A stretch of 64,000 nucleotides of DNA. Origin: Liolophura sinensis. Lineage: Eukaryota; Mollusca; Polyplacophora; Chitonida; Chitonidae. Both the position numbers and the translations under genes were made by a program. Each line of letters opens with the position of its first letter. The stretch's first letter is position 1. Shown here piece after piece: positions 24,111 to 35,681 of the stretch. The notes below the pieces were generated by a model. It was not told the origin of the DNA. It saw nothing but the letters and a program-made list of their open reading frames with translations, and ran no database searches. Where the stretch lies: positions 64,463,249-64,527,248 of the forward strand of contig NC_088295.1 in assembly GCF_032854445.1 (NCBI RefSeq). The letters are read 5' to 3'.

Positions 24111-26445
24111 ACAACCTGGACTAATTCTAGCCAGCACATGTCCTATTTCTGCTGCTCACATTACTTAATTTTGATGTGCCCGTCCATTGCCAGAGAGGAT
24201 TTCTTGCATATGAGCCAGGTCAGAATCAATGCTTCCCTCCCTTTAACCTCAACTGCGAAGTTAAAAATGTTATATTAAACAAAGGCATAAATGTGGAAAA
24301 AAGAGAGACAATATTTTCTCTAATGAATACAAGGTAGCCTTTTAAAAAAAAACAATTTTTACAATATGCATTGTCTTCATTACAGTTATTTTATCAGTCA
24401 TACTGGAAAATGAAGACATAGTCATAGTTTGTTAACTTGATCCTTTTTTCATGAACTTCTCATGAATTTTGTAATTATCATTACCTGAGTTGAACACAGC
24501 ATGTGACAATCAACTGCCTGGACACTGATCTAGCTTATTTTAGGCCTCGTAGAAAATATGTCTCCAAATAACAAAATGGCCACTATATAACATGTATTCA
24601 AGTTCCCTATGCAAGAGATCAATTGAAAAACAAGTAAATGAAAAAAAAAATAATGGACACAGTATTGATTTCTAAATTTAAAATCTTTGAAGAAACCCCT
24701 AGAGTACGCATTCTGTACATTCGGGATAATGAAATTGGGAACATCATTACATCATTAAATGCTGGCAGCCAAACTGATACTCTATGCCCTTAATTTAATA
24801 GCCACTGCATATTAACAGTTATACCAGTTTGAGATTTGCACAAAAAGTGAACCCTCGGTAATACAAAAAATACTAAACGGAACAATTTTTCTTAGCCACT
24901 TGATATTCATCACTACCTTCCTTCACAACAAAAAAGTAAGCCACATTACAACCAATGGCCTATAATGTATCTCTTTGTGTTATAATTAACTTCATAATGG
25001 ATACAATTTGCATCCATTTTTATCCTGCTCACTGTCCATTTTTAGCTCGCTCACTGGAATCTTCACATATTCACTGCAAATGTGTATCAACAGCAGTCCA
25101 CAAAGATAAAAATTTGAAGCCACTTTGAAAAAATTCCAGAAAACAAATGATGTTAGCAAAGACGTTGACAGCAAAATTGATGGCCCCTTTTGTTGCAGTT
25201 CAAACATGGCCAGATATGGACCATATTAGAGAGAGCTGCATGCTAAGAATATTGAGGCCGAATCCCACCCGCTACACTGTAAGTAGCATATTGGCAGAAA
25301 ATTTTTCAAATACAATCATTTCTTGCTGTATCACCATTATCGTGACAATTTAGGCTTATCAATATATTTAATACCTTGAGCTGAAACATCATTCAGCAGA
25401 GCAATTATCTGCAAATACTGAGATGTTCTAAATTTTAAACTTCTGATTTATCAATACATATTCTAGAAACCTTGTGTTCCACTGATAAGTTTGATATAAA
25501 ACTTTAGTATGTGAATTGTGGTTTATAACAGAGAATACTCTACTGTCCACGGATACAGATGATGAATAACAGAAAAGCTAATAACAGCTGGCTAGAACTA
25601 CAGCACGTATTACATCTCACACAGATAGTATTCAGAGAATAGCAGACAAATAACACCCTGCAGCTAATTCAATGGTTACAGCAGGATTATTGTCATTTCT
25701 GATAATCAATAATTACATAATTAACTTAGTTTAACAAGTCTTATTAAGTGTAATTTAAGGGAATTAGCTATCCTAACTTTGCTTGAACCAGATAAAAAAG
25801 CAACTCCTTTGATGTTTCACAGTCCTACTGACTGATATAATTTCCTTGTTTACATAAGATAACATGCCTGAAGCCTCCCTACCCAAGTTCTCTACAATCA
25901 CAGATGTGCACACACAAGCTGGTTTTCAACATCTTCTAAAACTTGATTAACATGTAAATATTTGCCAGACTCTCAAAGCCAGTCATATCAGCCTATTTAC
26001 ACAAGTATTTCTGAGACACTACAGACACGTTCCAGTTAATCAAGGATAGAATACACAGCAAAATGTTTTCGGCTTCTCATATTCTTAATACAGTATTAAG
26101 AATGGTGCATGCATAAGACTTCAGGAGATTCCATATGCCAGACATGATATAGCAAATTTTATGACAAACTCTCACACATACCAGCACATGTACATATAAG
26201 TGTAAAGACTCATATTCGCTGGTTTTGAGACATCACAATGACTGAAAACCTGTGATGGATCAGAGCAATTGTGAACTTGTCATCAAAATTACAGTCATGA
26301 AATTTAATTGGAAACAGTATGAAATTTAACTGGAAACAATATGAAAGTTCCCTCTGCAATCTGGAATCAGTCTTTTGTGATCCTGAAATTTGGCGATTGA
26401 TTTTTGGATACGCTCGCCAAGCAATCTAGAAACTACTACAAACAA
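24111..26445. other. gene-less stretch
   Basis: Unique A+T-rich DNA. At about 26297-26341 a roughly 22-bp motif (ATGAAATTTAATTGGAAACA) is present twice in tandem. No gene is seen. Confidence 0.5.
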
Positions 26446-26640
26446 CTCAGGATTTCACCTAAAAAGGCCATTTTTAAAGGAACATAAACTACTTTTAGTG
26501 CTGAAACTTACACTTTTCCAGTAGGGTATCATCTTACTTTCTGAACAAACCTCAAAATATCTATCTAGGACAAATAGAATCTCTGAATCAGGCAAAATAG
26601 GCAACTTTGCCATGCGCAAACTTTTGGGTGATTTACCGTA
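26446..26640 (-). mobile_element. MITE-like element, reversed diverged copy
   Basis: The left end GATTTCACCTAAAAA and the right end CTTTTGGGTGATTTACCGTA form imperfect inverted termini like those of the 19.6- and 27.9-kb copies. Internally GAATCAGGCAAAAT next to AAACTTTTGGGTGA matches the reverse complement of the 27.9-kb copy (GAATCAAGCAAAAT and AAACTTTTAGGTGA), so this copy is inverted relative to it. It is older and more diverged. Confidence 0.6.
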
Positions 26641-27078
26641 AAATCATTACAGCCCTATTGTCTGATACAAGTAATTTACCTCCACTACATGACCAAGTTC
26701 ATGAACTCAATTTGAAAGTGCAAACAATCCATTAAGTCACATCCAACTGATATGATTTTGCAATGCAATCTACTGTATCCCGTAATCTGTATCTACAACC
26801 GTAAAATTTGATGGGCCTTCAGCAATCACTACATACATAACACAACAAAAACTGAAAACAAAAAAAAAGTAAGTGCAGATACAGACTGCGATTTCAGATA
26901 ACTGCTGCAACAGGAGTCTGCATGATAATACCAATTTTTGTTTCTTCCTTTTGTTTTATCCTATTAATTGTTCCAAATTTTCACATTCATTCACAAGCTA
27001 CAATTGTAAGTACATAAGTGCATGCACATATATGAACGTGGCCATGTGATCTCCACACACACAAACACAACATAGTAT
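26641..27078. other. gene-less stretch
   Basis: A+T-rich unique sequence before the SINE target-site duplication. Nothing seen. Confidence 0.5.
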
Positions 27079-27223
27079 ACCTACATGTATTTATTTATTT
27101 ATTTGATGTTTTACGCCGTACTCAAGAATATTTCACTAATACGACGGCGGCCAGCATTATGGTGGAAGGAAACCAGGCAGAGCCCAGGGGAAACCCACCA
27201 CCATCCGCAGGTTGCACCTACAT
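27079..27223 (-). mobile_element. SINE group I, 5'-truncated, with 8-bp target-site duplication
   Basis: The body (27087-27215) runs from a TTTATTTATT tail through TTTTACGCCGTACTCAAGAA to CCATCCGCAGGTTGC, where it stops abruptly; the tRNA-derived head is absent. Perfect 8-bp duplications ACCTACAT flank it at 27079-27086 and 27216-27223. Head loss with intact duplications means the truncation occurred at insertion, as in LINE-driven retroposition, not by later deletion. Confidence 0.93.
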
Positions 27224-27581
27224 CTAAGTAATAGTGGTAAATATACAGGCCTGCTTGACATATATTATTTGTATTATAAACATCCTATGGGAAACTGTGG
27301 GAGTGCAGAGGAAACCTCCATACCTCACCAGTTTTCTCCTAAACCTCCTGACAAAAGGTCGCAGTCCAAGTCAGTGTAAGATTCACTTACCATTCCTGAC
27401 TGGCCTTATATATGCCACAGCCCATGCATACCGATGAAGCTATCATTCAACAGCCAGAGTAACTGAATCCAGTCAGATCATGCTCAGACCACTAAAACCC
27501 CTTGTCCTGGCCTATTACATTCCCACCCCTTCGCAAATTCTCCCATCTCTTCTTGACTGGTTAAGTGGACAGTTTGGTTTG
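27224..27581. other. gene-less stretch
   Basis: Unique sequence between the SINE and the tandem duplication. Short open frames here show no recognisable product. Confidence 0.5.
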
Positions 27582-27903
27582 CACTCCATCAGTAAATGTT
27601 ACAGCAAGTCACGGCATAAGGATCTCCAGTCTGACAGCATTTCACATGTTAAAATGAAAACGTTTATTCAGAATATGCTACAATAACAGGAGTGATTTCA
27701 CAGCTGTTTATCTACTGGCCTCATCTCACATCCACATGTCAGGTCTAGAAACTTCACACTATGACACCTGTCCATGGTCCAATTCACAAATAAAAACAAA
27801 AATAAAATGAAGAAAAAAACCCCCACTAACCTAAAAGTAAAAGTTTTTAAAAATAAGTATACAGTTTTGACAAGAAGACCAGAGAAAACTATATCCAAAA
27901 CTA

Positions 27904-28109
27904 CTATTTCACCTAAAAGTTTACCACTTTTCAAGTGACACATTTTGCTTGATTCTGACTGCTTCATCCCCTTTACAGGATCACTTGTGGAAGTTTGATT
28001 AATTTCTTATTAGAAAAACACAAGTGCTGGTATCCAAATCATCATTTTATGACCTTTTGTGATTTCCAAGTTCATTTCCACTTTATACCAAACTTTAGGT
28101 GAAATACAG
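27904..28109 (+). mobile_element. MITE-like element, copy 2 (complete)
   Basis: 206 bp with terminal inverted repeats: CTATTTCACCTAAAAGTTT at the left end and AAACTTTAGGTGAAATACAG at the right. TA dinucleotides border both ends (27902-27903 and 28110-28111), compatible with the TA target of Tc1/mariner-type elements. There is no coding sequence. It lies inside copy 1 of the tandem duplication, and its reverse complement forms part of an 89-codon minus-strand frame, which I take as spurious. Confidence 0.8.
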
Positions 28110-28340
28110 TACTTCAACTTATTTTTATAGATTTTTTAGGACTAGGAGTACTGAGAGAGGAGTTCAAATTGTAAGTGTGGTTGCACTCACTGCACCTTAG
28201 GATTATGTAACTAGGGGTAGCAGAGGTCTATAATATATGTAATAAGATTAGGATACTGAGTCTGATTAGTGTTTAGGGGGAGGGGAGGGGGGAGGTGGAA
28301 GGCACTTTTTTCACAAGCTCTGAACACCACCTTCCTTAAT

Positions 28341-28627
28341 ACCCATTACGATGTCATCATTTTGGTGAAAGGGTTAGTTTGTACATTTAAACAGTTTTTT
28401 GTACATAATCCTATAATCCGATCAAACTGAAGGCTTGATATATTATACAGAGCATAAACTGGTTGAACCCTGTACAAGTATCTGTATTAGTCTTGTCTGT
28501 CTGGCCATAAACTGGCCTTTGAGGCACGCAGGTGCGGAATACAGGCTTTGCTCATCTTCAATATTAAACTAGTGCACTGCTGTCACCATGGCCTAATTTG
28601 CATATGCAATACACAATTCTTAAGTTA
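28341..28627. promoter_or_regulatory. conserved core of duplicated module, copy 1
   Basis: This roughly 285-bp core differs from copy 2 (29733-30018) at only about seven positions, far fewer than the rest of the unit. It contains TTGCATATGCAA at 28598-28609, a perfect 12-bp palindrome overlapping the octamer ATTTGCAT and resembling the MORE palindrome bound by POU-factor dimers. A regulatory role is inferred from uneven divergence and the motif; no transcript evidence is visible. Confidence 0.35.
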
Positions 28628-29289
28628 GCCACATAGATAAACAGAACATGTAACACTTAAATCAGCATGTATAAAGGAGGTAAAAAAGCCAAAACAAACC
28701 AGCAGATTCAAATTTGCCACCTTGTTTATCAAAGGCCTGTAATATGCATGCAGCGAGAGCATTTATAATTTCTCTCTAAAAATGCTGTCATAAAGAAATC
28801 AAACTACATCAGCGTCCAGTACACACACTTTTGAGAAAGCCAAAATCATTAAAGAGCTAATAATTAAATTTCATTCTAATAAGGAATGACAATTTTCCCT
28901 CTTCTACATCCCTCAAGAACAGCAGTATTATCCTAAGATTGGGAAAACCCCTGAAGTCATAGAGACTATGCTACACTCCATCAGTAAATGTTACAGAAAG
29001 TCACAGCATAAGGATCTCCAGTCTGACAGCATTTCACATGTTAAAATGAAAATGTTTATTCAGAATATGCTAGAATAACAGGAGTGATTTCACAGCTGGT
29101 TATCTACTGGCCTCATCTCACATCCACATGTCAGGTCTAGAAACTTCACACTATGACATCTGTCCATGGTCTAATTCACAAAAAAAAATGAACTGAGGGG
29201 AAAAAAACCTATTGAGCTTAAAGTAAAAGTTAGCAAAAAATAAGTATTAGTGTTGATAAGACCACCACAGAAATATATATCCAAAACTA

Positions 29290-29454
29290 CGAATGATTCT
29301 GATTACTTCATCCCCTTTATAGGATCACTTGTAAAGTCTGACTAATTTCTTATTTGAAAAACATAAGTTTTGGTATCAAAATCATGATTTTATGGCCTTT
29401 TGTGATTTCAAAGTTCATTTTTACTTTATACCAAACTTCAGGTGAAATACTGTA
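29290..29454 (+). mobile_element. MITE-like element remnant, left terminus deleted
   Basis: It corresponds to the 27904-28109 element, but about 45 bp including the left inverted repeat are missing, so CCAAAACTAC runs straight into GAATGATTCTGATTACTTCA. The right terminus CTTCAGGTGAAATACTGTA is intact. The element must predate the tandem duplication, because both copies carry it at the same position. Confidence 0.8.
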
Positions 29455-29732
29455 CATTAACTTCTTTTCACTGACTTTTGTACTGGCTGAAAAAATTATA
29501 TAAAGCCAATTCTGGTCTAGTGGGTAATTAGTGAGTCCAAATAGTAAGTGTGGTTGTATTCATTGCACCTGAGGATTATGTAACTGAGGATAATGAATGT
29601 CTACTTTACCTGTAACAAGGTTAGGATAGTGAAACCATTAGTTCTCATTACCTTACTTGAACAGTCCTAGGGGGCATTCATTTCACTAGCTCTGAACACC
29701 ACCTCCCTCAATTCCACATTCAAACACAACAT

Positions 29733-30018
29733 ACCCATTACAATGTCATCATTTTGGTGAAAGGGTTAGTTTGTACATTTAAACAGTTTTATACATAATC
29801 CTATAATCCGATCAAACTGAAGGTTTGATATATTATACAGAGCATAAACTGGTTGAACCCTGTACAAGTATCTGTATTAGTCTTGTCTGTCTGGCCATAA
29901 ACTGGCCTTTGAGGCACGCAGGTGTGGAATACAGGCTTTGCTCATCTTCACTATTAAACTAGTGCACTGCTGTCACCATGGCCTAATTTGCATATGCAAT
30001 ACACAATTCTTAAATTAG
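29733..30018. promoter_or_regulatory. conserved core of duplicated module, copy 2
   Basis: About 97% identical to 28341-28627. The palindrome TTGCATATGCAA lies at 29988-29999 in the same context (GGCCTAATTTGCATATGCAA). Farther right, about 30070-30240 is also well preserved against copy 1 and contains TTATCAAAGGCC, a TCF/LEF-like site. Confidence 0.35.
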
Positions 30019-30369
30019 GCACATAACCAAATAGAAAACATAACACCTAAAGCAGCATGTATAAAGGAGGCAAAAAAGCCAAAACAAACCAGCAGATTCA
30101 AATTTGCCACATTGTTTATCAAAGGCCTGTAATATGCATGCAGCGAGAGCATTTATAACTTCTCTCTAAAAATGCTATCATAAAGAAACCAAACTACATC
30201 AGCATCCAGTACACACACTTTTGAGAAGGCTATGGTACCAAATCATTAAAGAGCTAATAATAAAATTTCATTCTAATAAGGAATGACAATTTTTCCCCTT
30301 CTACATCCCTCAAGAACGGCAGTATTATCCTTTGCTTGGGAAAACCCTTAAAGCCATGAAGCCTTAGCT

Positions 30370-31712
30370 ACCACACCTGTATATAACTCATCGCTGTCAA
30401 AATGGCTGATCTCAGTGTGACCTACCATGGTATCAGATACAGTAACCTGACATGTTTATGTTGATCCATGCTGAGCTACACCCACTGTATCTCATCATCT
30501 GTTTGTTAAATAATGTTGGTTTGCCACCCAGTGTTTCAATTGCTGACTGGCTGAATCACTTGGGGTACTGCCAATAGATTAAATGGCCTGTTGGCAAGGT
30601 CACCACATATGGAGATGCAAACTGCCACGCATTGGCTGAGAACATCAAACAAGAAACTAGCTGCTTATCTAAATTAGCGTAACATGTGATCTCCTTACCT
30701 GAAGGTTAGAATTGTCCACCCACACCTGATACTGAACACTATCAATCCCAAAATGTCACAAAAAGGTATTTGTAAGTAACTGCTTAGTAGATATGATATA
30801 CCAAATCTGGAATTTTTTCCTTTTTATATTTCATTCACATTAAGGAATTATCTTAGGAAAGACTTTCCTTTAGACATATGTTCTCATCTATCTGTACTTC
30901 CAACACTAAACATACTGTCTACAAAAAATCTCATGCACTCCACATGAAACTAGTGATAAATGAAAGTAAAGAGATTATGCTGAGAAAAGTGTTTACAATT
31001 TACCAGCAATTCAGAAGTGTCAGCTCAGGCCATTATAAACACAGTCTCCTGATCAGCATGATATCTGGACTTTATCAGTGAAACTGAGTCAAACCTTATA
31101 AAAGGAACAGTAAAGGCATAAGCGGTAAAGCCTCAAACAGGCTGACGAGCTTTACAAAAGTCGATGAGAACAAGTTTACACACGTAGGTGCCAATTTGCT
31201 TAATTTCACCAAACTGCATCCATACAACAAGTATATATAGACAGCACTTGTATGCAAAATCAATACGCCTATGCCACAAGGGCCATTCTTCCTAGCAGCC
31301 TTTCACCAATGAATTTGTGTGTTCAAATCCTGTTCTCAATGACTTAGCAAGCAACAAATTTATGGCACCAGATTTGCCAGGGCAAGGTCAGCTGGGCCTG
31401 TTTCCTTTAGGCTTTCTTTTTTCATTGAAAACTCCAACATTATCACACAGTACATGTAAGCATAAACATAAAATTTCTTAAGTACTGGGCATAAAACACC
31501 AATTAAACAGATGGGCTGTATGAACATAATCCTTCATGGTAACAAAATCCTGACAATTTGCAACCGTCTCTGATAGTTTCTCACAACACAAACATGCGCA
31601 CCTGTTAAGTTTGATTAAATGTTTGTTGTCAAATAGATGAAACCATTTTTGCGGTCATGGATCTTTTCTTTTTTTAGAATTCACTTACAAAGTTTTAGTG
31701 TCAGGCCTTCCT
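30370..31712. other. gene-less stretch
   Basis: Unique A+T-rich sequence. No gene, RNA or element is recognised. Confidence 0.55.
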
Positions 31713-32058
31713 TCCACTGAGTCTGCTTTGGGAGCGGTAGATCCAGGGTCAATCCTGGGTCAAGTGACACCTAAGACCTTAAAAGAGGAAGTTGTAACTT
31801 CCTCGCTTGGCGTTCAGCATAAAGGGGATAGTGCAACGACTGGTTGACCTGTATCAGTATAATGGCTCAGGCGGGGCAGCTTACTTGCCTTTGGCAAGCT
31901 GTCTCAATGAAGCAGCACTAGATAAAAGAGCGGTAAAAATCCGCCCTGCTACATAGAGGCACATTACATGCACCCTAAGGATTCCTTCATCGTCATATAA
32001 CTGAAAAATTATTAAGTACAACGTCAAACCCCAAGCACTCACTCACTCCATCCACTGA
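31713..32058 (+). mobile_element. SINE group III, 5'-truncated, with 8-bp target-site duplication
   Basis: The body (31721-32050) begins within the tRNA-like head at the anticodon-arm region (GGGAGCGGTAGATCC) and keeps the B-box part. It continues through CTTCCTCGCTTGGCGTTCAG, GACTGGTTGACCTGTATCAG and TAATGGCTCAGGCGGGGCAG, and ends in the short CACTCACTC tail. TCCACTGA at 31713-31720 and 32051-32058 is the target-site duplication. It is about 85-90% like the 58.2-kb copy by eye. Confidence 0.93.
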
Positions 32059-34552
32059 AGAATTCATCTAGATCGGTGGAAAGGAAGGAGCTTCTATCAT
32101 ATGTAGACATGCATGATATTCATATCTTAGCCTCAAATGACACACGCTAGGAGGAACTGATGAGAGTATTAAAGACAGAACTCATGCAATAAGCATTAAA
32201 AAAAAAGAACCATTTCCATACTAGGCATTTATTACTTGCTATGACAGATTTACAGAAATAGTTTGGAAAACAAATTTCACTATTTCAAGAGCGAGCACTT
32301 GAACTATACCCCTGAGCTCAACAGGAGTCCTTATTAATAGTGAGGTTAAGTGAGGTTTGTAGTAAGCAGGAGGCACTACTTGAAACTGTCTTCGGTTTAA
32401 TGAAGACAAATCTCAGGTCAAATATGCATGCTGTAGCCCAGCGATTCTTCCTATACCAGGACTGGCCTGTCAAGGGCAATTTTGTTCTACAGAGCAAACA
32501 GCATCAGTCAATATCACCTGATCCAAAAAAATGTCAGGATTCAATCAGAGGGCAGCATGCCTTGCACACAACTTTTAACTCTCATTTCCTAGCAAAGAGT
32601 TTCAACTCATAAGACTTTTTCTCCAAATATTTTGCTACCCTCCAAAAAACAGATCTTAAAAAAATTTAATTAAAACTACCCGAACTGCGTAAAACAAACC
32701 TATCCGAATGCTTTTCTGGAATCCAATTATCCTCACGAACCAATCAAATGACTATTAATTAAGTGCGGATGAGAGACACTGGCAAGCTTTGCCAGATCTT
32801 GAGAAGACTCAGTGGGCTTGCATGCTTCACCTGAAGGATTACATGTGCATTCGTCTTGTCCTTCTCCCTACCTCTTTTTTAATTCAGAATTGATTAACCT
32901 AGAGCCCATGGTGCGGCTAATGCAGGACAACATGCAGGTCCAGGGTTCTAGCTATTTTCCTCTCTGATCTTTTTGTTTGGACAGCTTAAGCTCTCTGTGT
33001 GAATTAGCCCAGAGGTATCTGCATCCTGACTCCAGGCTAACTTTATAGAGGGCCTGATAATGAGGGTGGTGTCTGTCAGTGAGGGTGGCTAGCTAGCACT
33101 GGGCTTTCTATCACCATACTGCCCCCTAGTGATAACAACTCCTCTCTTCTCCTTACCACTTTGCTTTAATACCAATGGCTATTGATAGGGACCACCAGCC
33201 CACCGCTTTGCTGGCCAGCCAGATTGGGAGGTACCATTAGTTCAGTCAAACACACAAGGCCACCTCAAGTGTCGGGCTAGATTAAACCACAATAAAGAGT
33301 GTCTGCTTGGATACAGCCACTGTATGCTGTCTGTATGTCTCAGAGAAAACAAACATAACACCCAAAGAATGTTGGAGCAGGGATTCCCTCCATGCTGGTT
33401 TGATGATAAGGCTATCCAAACACCTTCACCACATACTCAGTGTTATGTTCCCTTACTGGTCAGAAGAAACACTGATATATACCTCCATCATTTTCCTGTT
33501 CTCAAGTCTATATTTGTTCCTGATGTTGTTGGATCCCAGAGATGCCATAAATCAAGTCCACAAAGTACTATATTTTAAGCATCAGAGAAATTATTACCCT
33601 TCAATGCCATCAGGACAAAGAAAACACCGTACTGTCTATGCCAAGTTTTATCATATATAACGAAGTAACGACCACAGGTATAGGCCATTTTTAAATACAG
33701 TAAACAATCAACCGATAAAACAGCCTGCACATTGTGTACCTTTTCATTGCTTTTCAAAACACTAGTCATGACTACTTTTACCAATGTATTTGATCATGAT
33801 CTACAGCAATTATACACAGATATAATCTATTTGAGAAACATCAAAGATGATTGCTGGATCTCATGTAGGTATACAAGTACATGAAGGTGTATGGTACTTG
33901 ATCTAAATACTCACCTTCTCGCTGGGAATCACTTGGTACTGTCTGTCATAGAACAATTAGTCTATCCAGAGACAACTGCAAGTCTCCCAAGTGAAAGCAG
34001 GTGTGAGGCTATGAAGGCAGAAGGTGTTATTTCTCGACCAATCATGAAGTATATAAGTTAGGAGACATCTTCTCAGACTAATTGCCTCTCGGCACAGCAC
34101 ACGACCATACTGCCCGGACTTGGGGATGATGTGCAGAAGAAACAGAACAGCTGAACTGACAAACCACTAAAAAGTTCATAAAACACCTGCCAATAGGTAA
34201 GGTAATCCTAACGAGTACCATGTGCAAGTAACTCATGAGTGACTAACGACATCTTCACATAGCATAAGATGAACTACAACTGTGTGACAAGCACGCATAA
34301 TACATTCATAAGGTGCAGATCCAAATACATATTCGCTAGGAAAATGTCAGTTAATTCCAGCTATGAAATTAATTAAGCTTCCATTTCTGATGTCCACAAG
34401 CTTTTACTCTTTAAATGTTCTGCCATCACTTTAATGTGACTTTCAAATGTACTTGTACGTGTGGGTGCCCTAAAGAATATCAGCTTACAAAATTCTATTA
34501 AATAGACATCACATAGATTGAATGTGAACATCAATCTTGTACTTGAAAGGCT
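32059..34552. other. gene-less stretch
   Basis: The part from about 32880 to 33300 is less A+T-rich, with motifs such as GGCTAGCTAGC and ACCAATGGCTATTGATAG, and could be a non-coding element. The two overlapping frames at 33307-33660 have no recognisable product. The rest is ordinary unique sequence. Confidence 0.45.
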
Positions 34553-34655
34553 ATGGCCCGTGGAAGGTCTGTAGCAACTTGTGGATGGTCGTGGGGTTTT
34601 TTCCCCCGGGCTTGCCTCGGTTTTTTTTACGGGATTTTTTAATGAAAGTGAAACA
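34553..34655 (+). mobile_element. SINE group I fragment, opposite orientation
   Basis: GGAAGGTCTGTAGCAACTTG, GGATGGTCGTGGGG and CCCCCGGGCTTGCCTCGG are the reverse complement of the central part of the other group I copies. The 3' half is unrecognisable after about 34655. It is the only group I copy in the window with its promoter side to the left. Confidence 0.75.
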
Positions 34656-35681
34656 TAAAATCAGCCACTAAAGCTGAATTCATTAATAAAGTAGTATTCC
34701 AGAAATGTTCTAAAATATTTTAACAACTATACACCACTTATCAACAAAATAAATTAGCAAACAACAGTCAGTACCTAGCCACTCATTTTGTGATGCCATT
34801 TTGCCATGTTATAGCTATCTACAGTGACGTCATAAAACCTAGGATCTCTCCCGTACAATCAATATTAAACCAATGTGACGATCAGAAAATAGAAACAAAA
34901 ATGCCTGATACCCAACCAAAGAGTATCAGCTCTGTTCTGTTTTCAAAATGCTGATGATTCTTTTTTGTTTGGTGCTTGGTCAGAGCCATTTTGTGGACAC
35001 AAGTGTCATGTTTTAGTTGTCCGGCTCGTCCTCCGTCTTGCATGGGTGTAAACATTTGGCCTTGCTGGCTGTACCGACATCAGGAAATTTACCGAACATA
35101 GCAGGACCTTCTGAGTGATAACAAAGCTTTCATTCAGATTATTGGAAGATATTTTCATAATAAATGTGAACTTTGCTAAGGAAAAATAATGCACAATATT
35201 TTTCTCAAGCAATGATTTTCCCAAGGCGTTTTTATTGCCAGCCCACGTAACCCTGACAAGTTATTGCAGTATCCTCTCAAACATATACACAATGTGACAC
35301 ATTTTCAGTTAACTGCTCATGAATAGTTGGTTCAAAATGTATCAGTATAACACTTAAACGAACCACAAAATCCAATTTATTACACGGATATCTGTCTATC
35401 CACTATAACAAACCACACTGACAATCAAGAACTAATAGTTTTTTTGACGTGACGCTTCAGCCCTAGTGACTGGCCAAGTTCATAAGGGCTTCCACAACAT
35501 GTCTACTTGGGAGTGAATTGTCCGTCAGGGCTATATCCCCAATGCTGAGCTTCTTGGCTTTCAAAACTGTATAGAGTTTTTTTACATATTTTTCTGTGAT
35601 AACTGTGTCCTATATCATTTTTTCTATGCGTATACAGTAGCAAACTTTACGTTCACAATTTTTCAGTCACAGGACGACCAT
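34656..35681. other. gene-less stretch
   Basis: Unique A+T-rich sequence with nothing recognised. Confidence 0.5.

Larger units (their letters stand above)
27582..28973 (+). repeat. tandem segmental duplication, copy 1 (about 1.39 kb)
   Basis: The segment starting CACTCCATCAGTAAATGTTA is followed directly by a second copy starting with the same bases at 28974. Landmarks keep an offset of 1390-1397 bp throughout. Copy 1 holds a complete MITE-like element (27904-28109) and a G-rich tract (28276-28298) missing from copy 2. Identity is very uneven: about 28341-28627 matches copy 2 at about 97%, whereas 27780-28340 is visibly more diverged. Confidence 0.95.
28974..30369 (+). repeat. tandem segmental duplication, copy 2 (about 1.40 kb)
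   Basis: Second head-to-tail copy, matching copy 1 from CTCCATCAGTAAATGTTACA through ATCCCTCAAGAAC-GCAGTATT near 30305-30328. It carries the same embedded MITE-like element but with the element's left end deleted (remnant 29290-29454). Similarity fades after about 30369. Confidence 0.95.

Noticed and set aside
28519-28545. GAGGCACGCAGGTG segment recalling miR-124 (seed AAGGCAC)
   Set aside because: The seed differs at its first base, the following bases need insertions to align, and the flanks do not fold into a precursor-length hairpin; only a 5-bp GGCCA stem is present.
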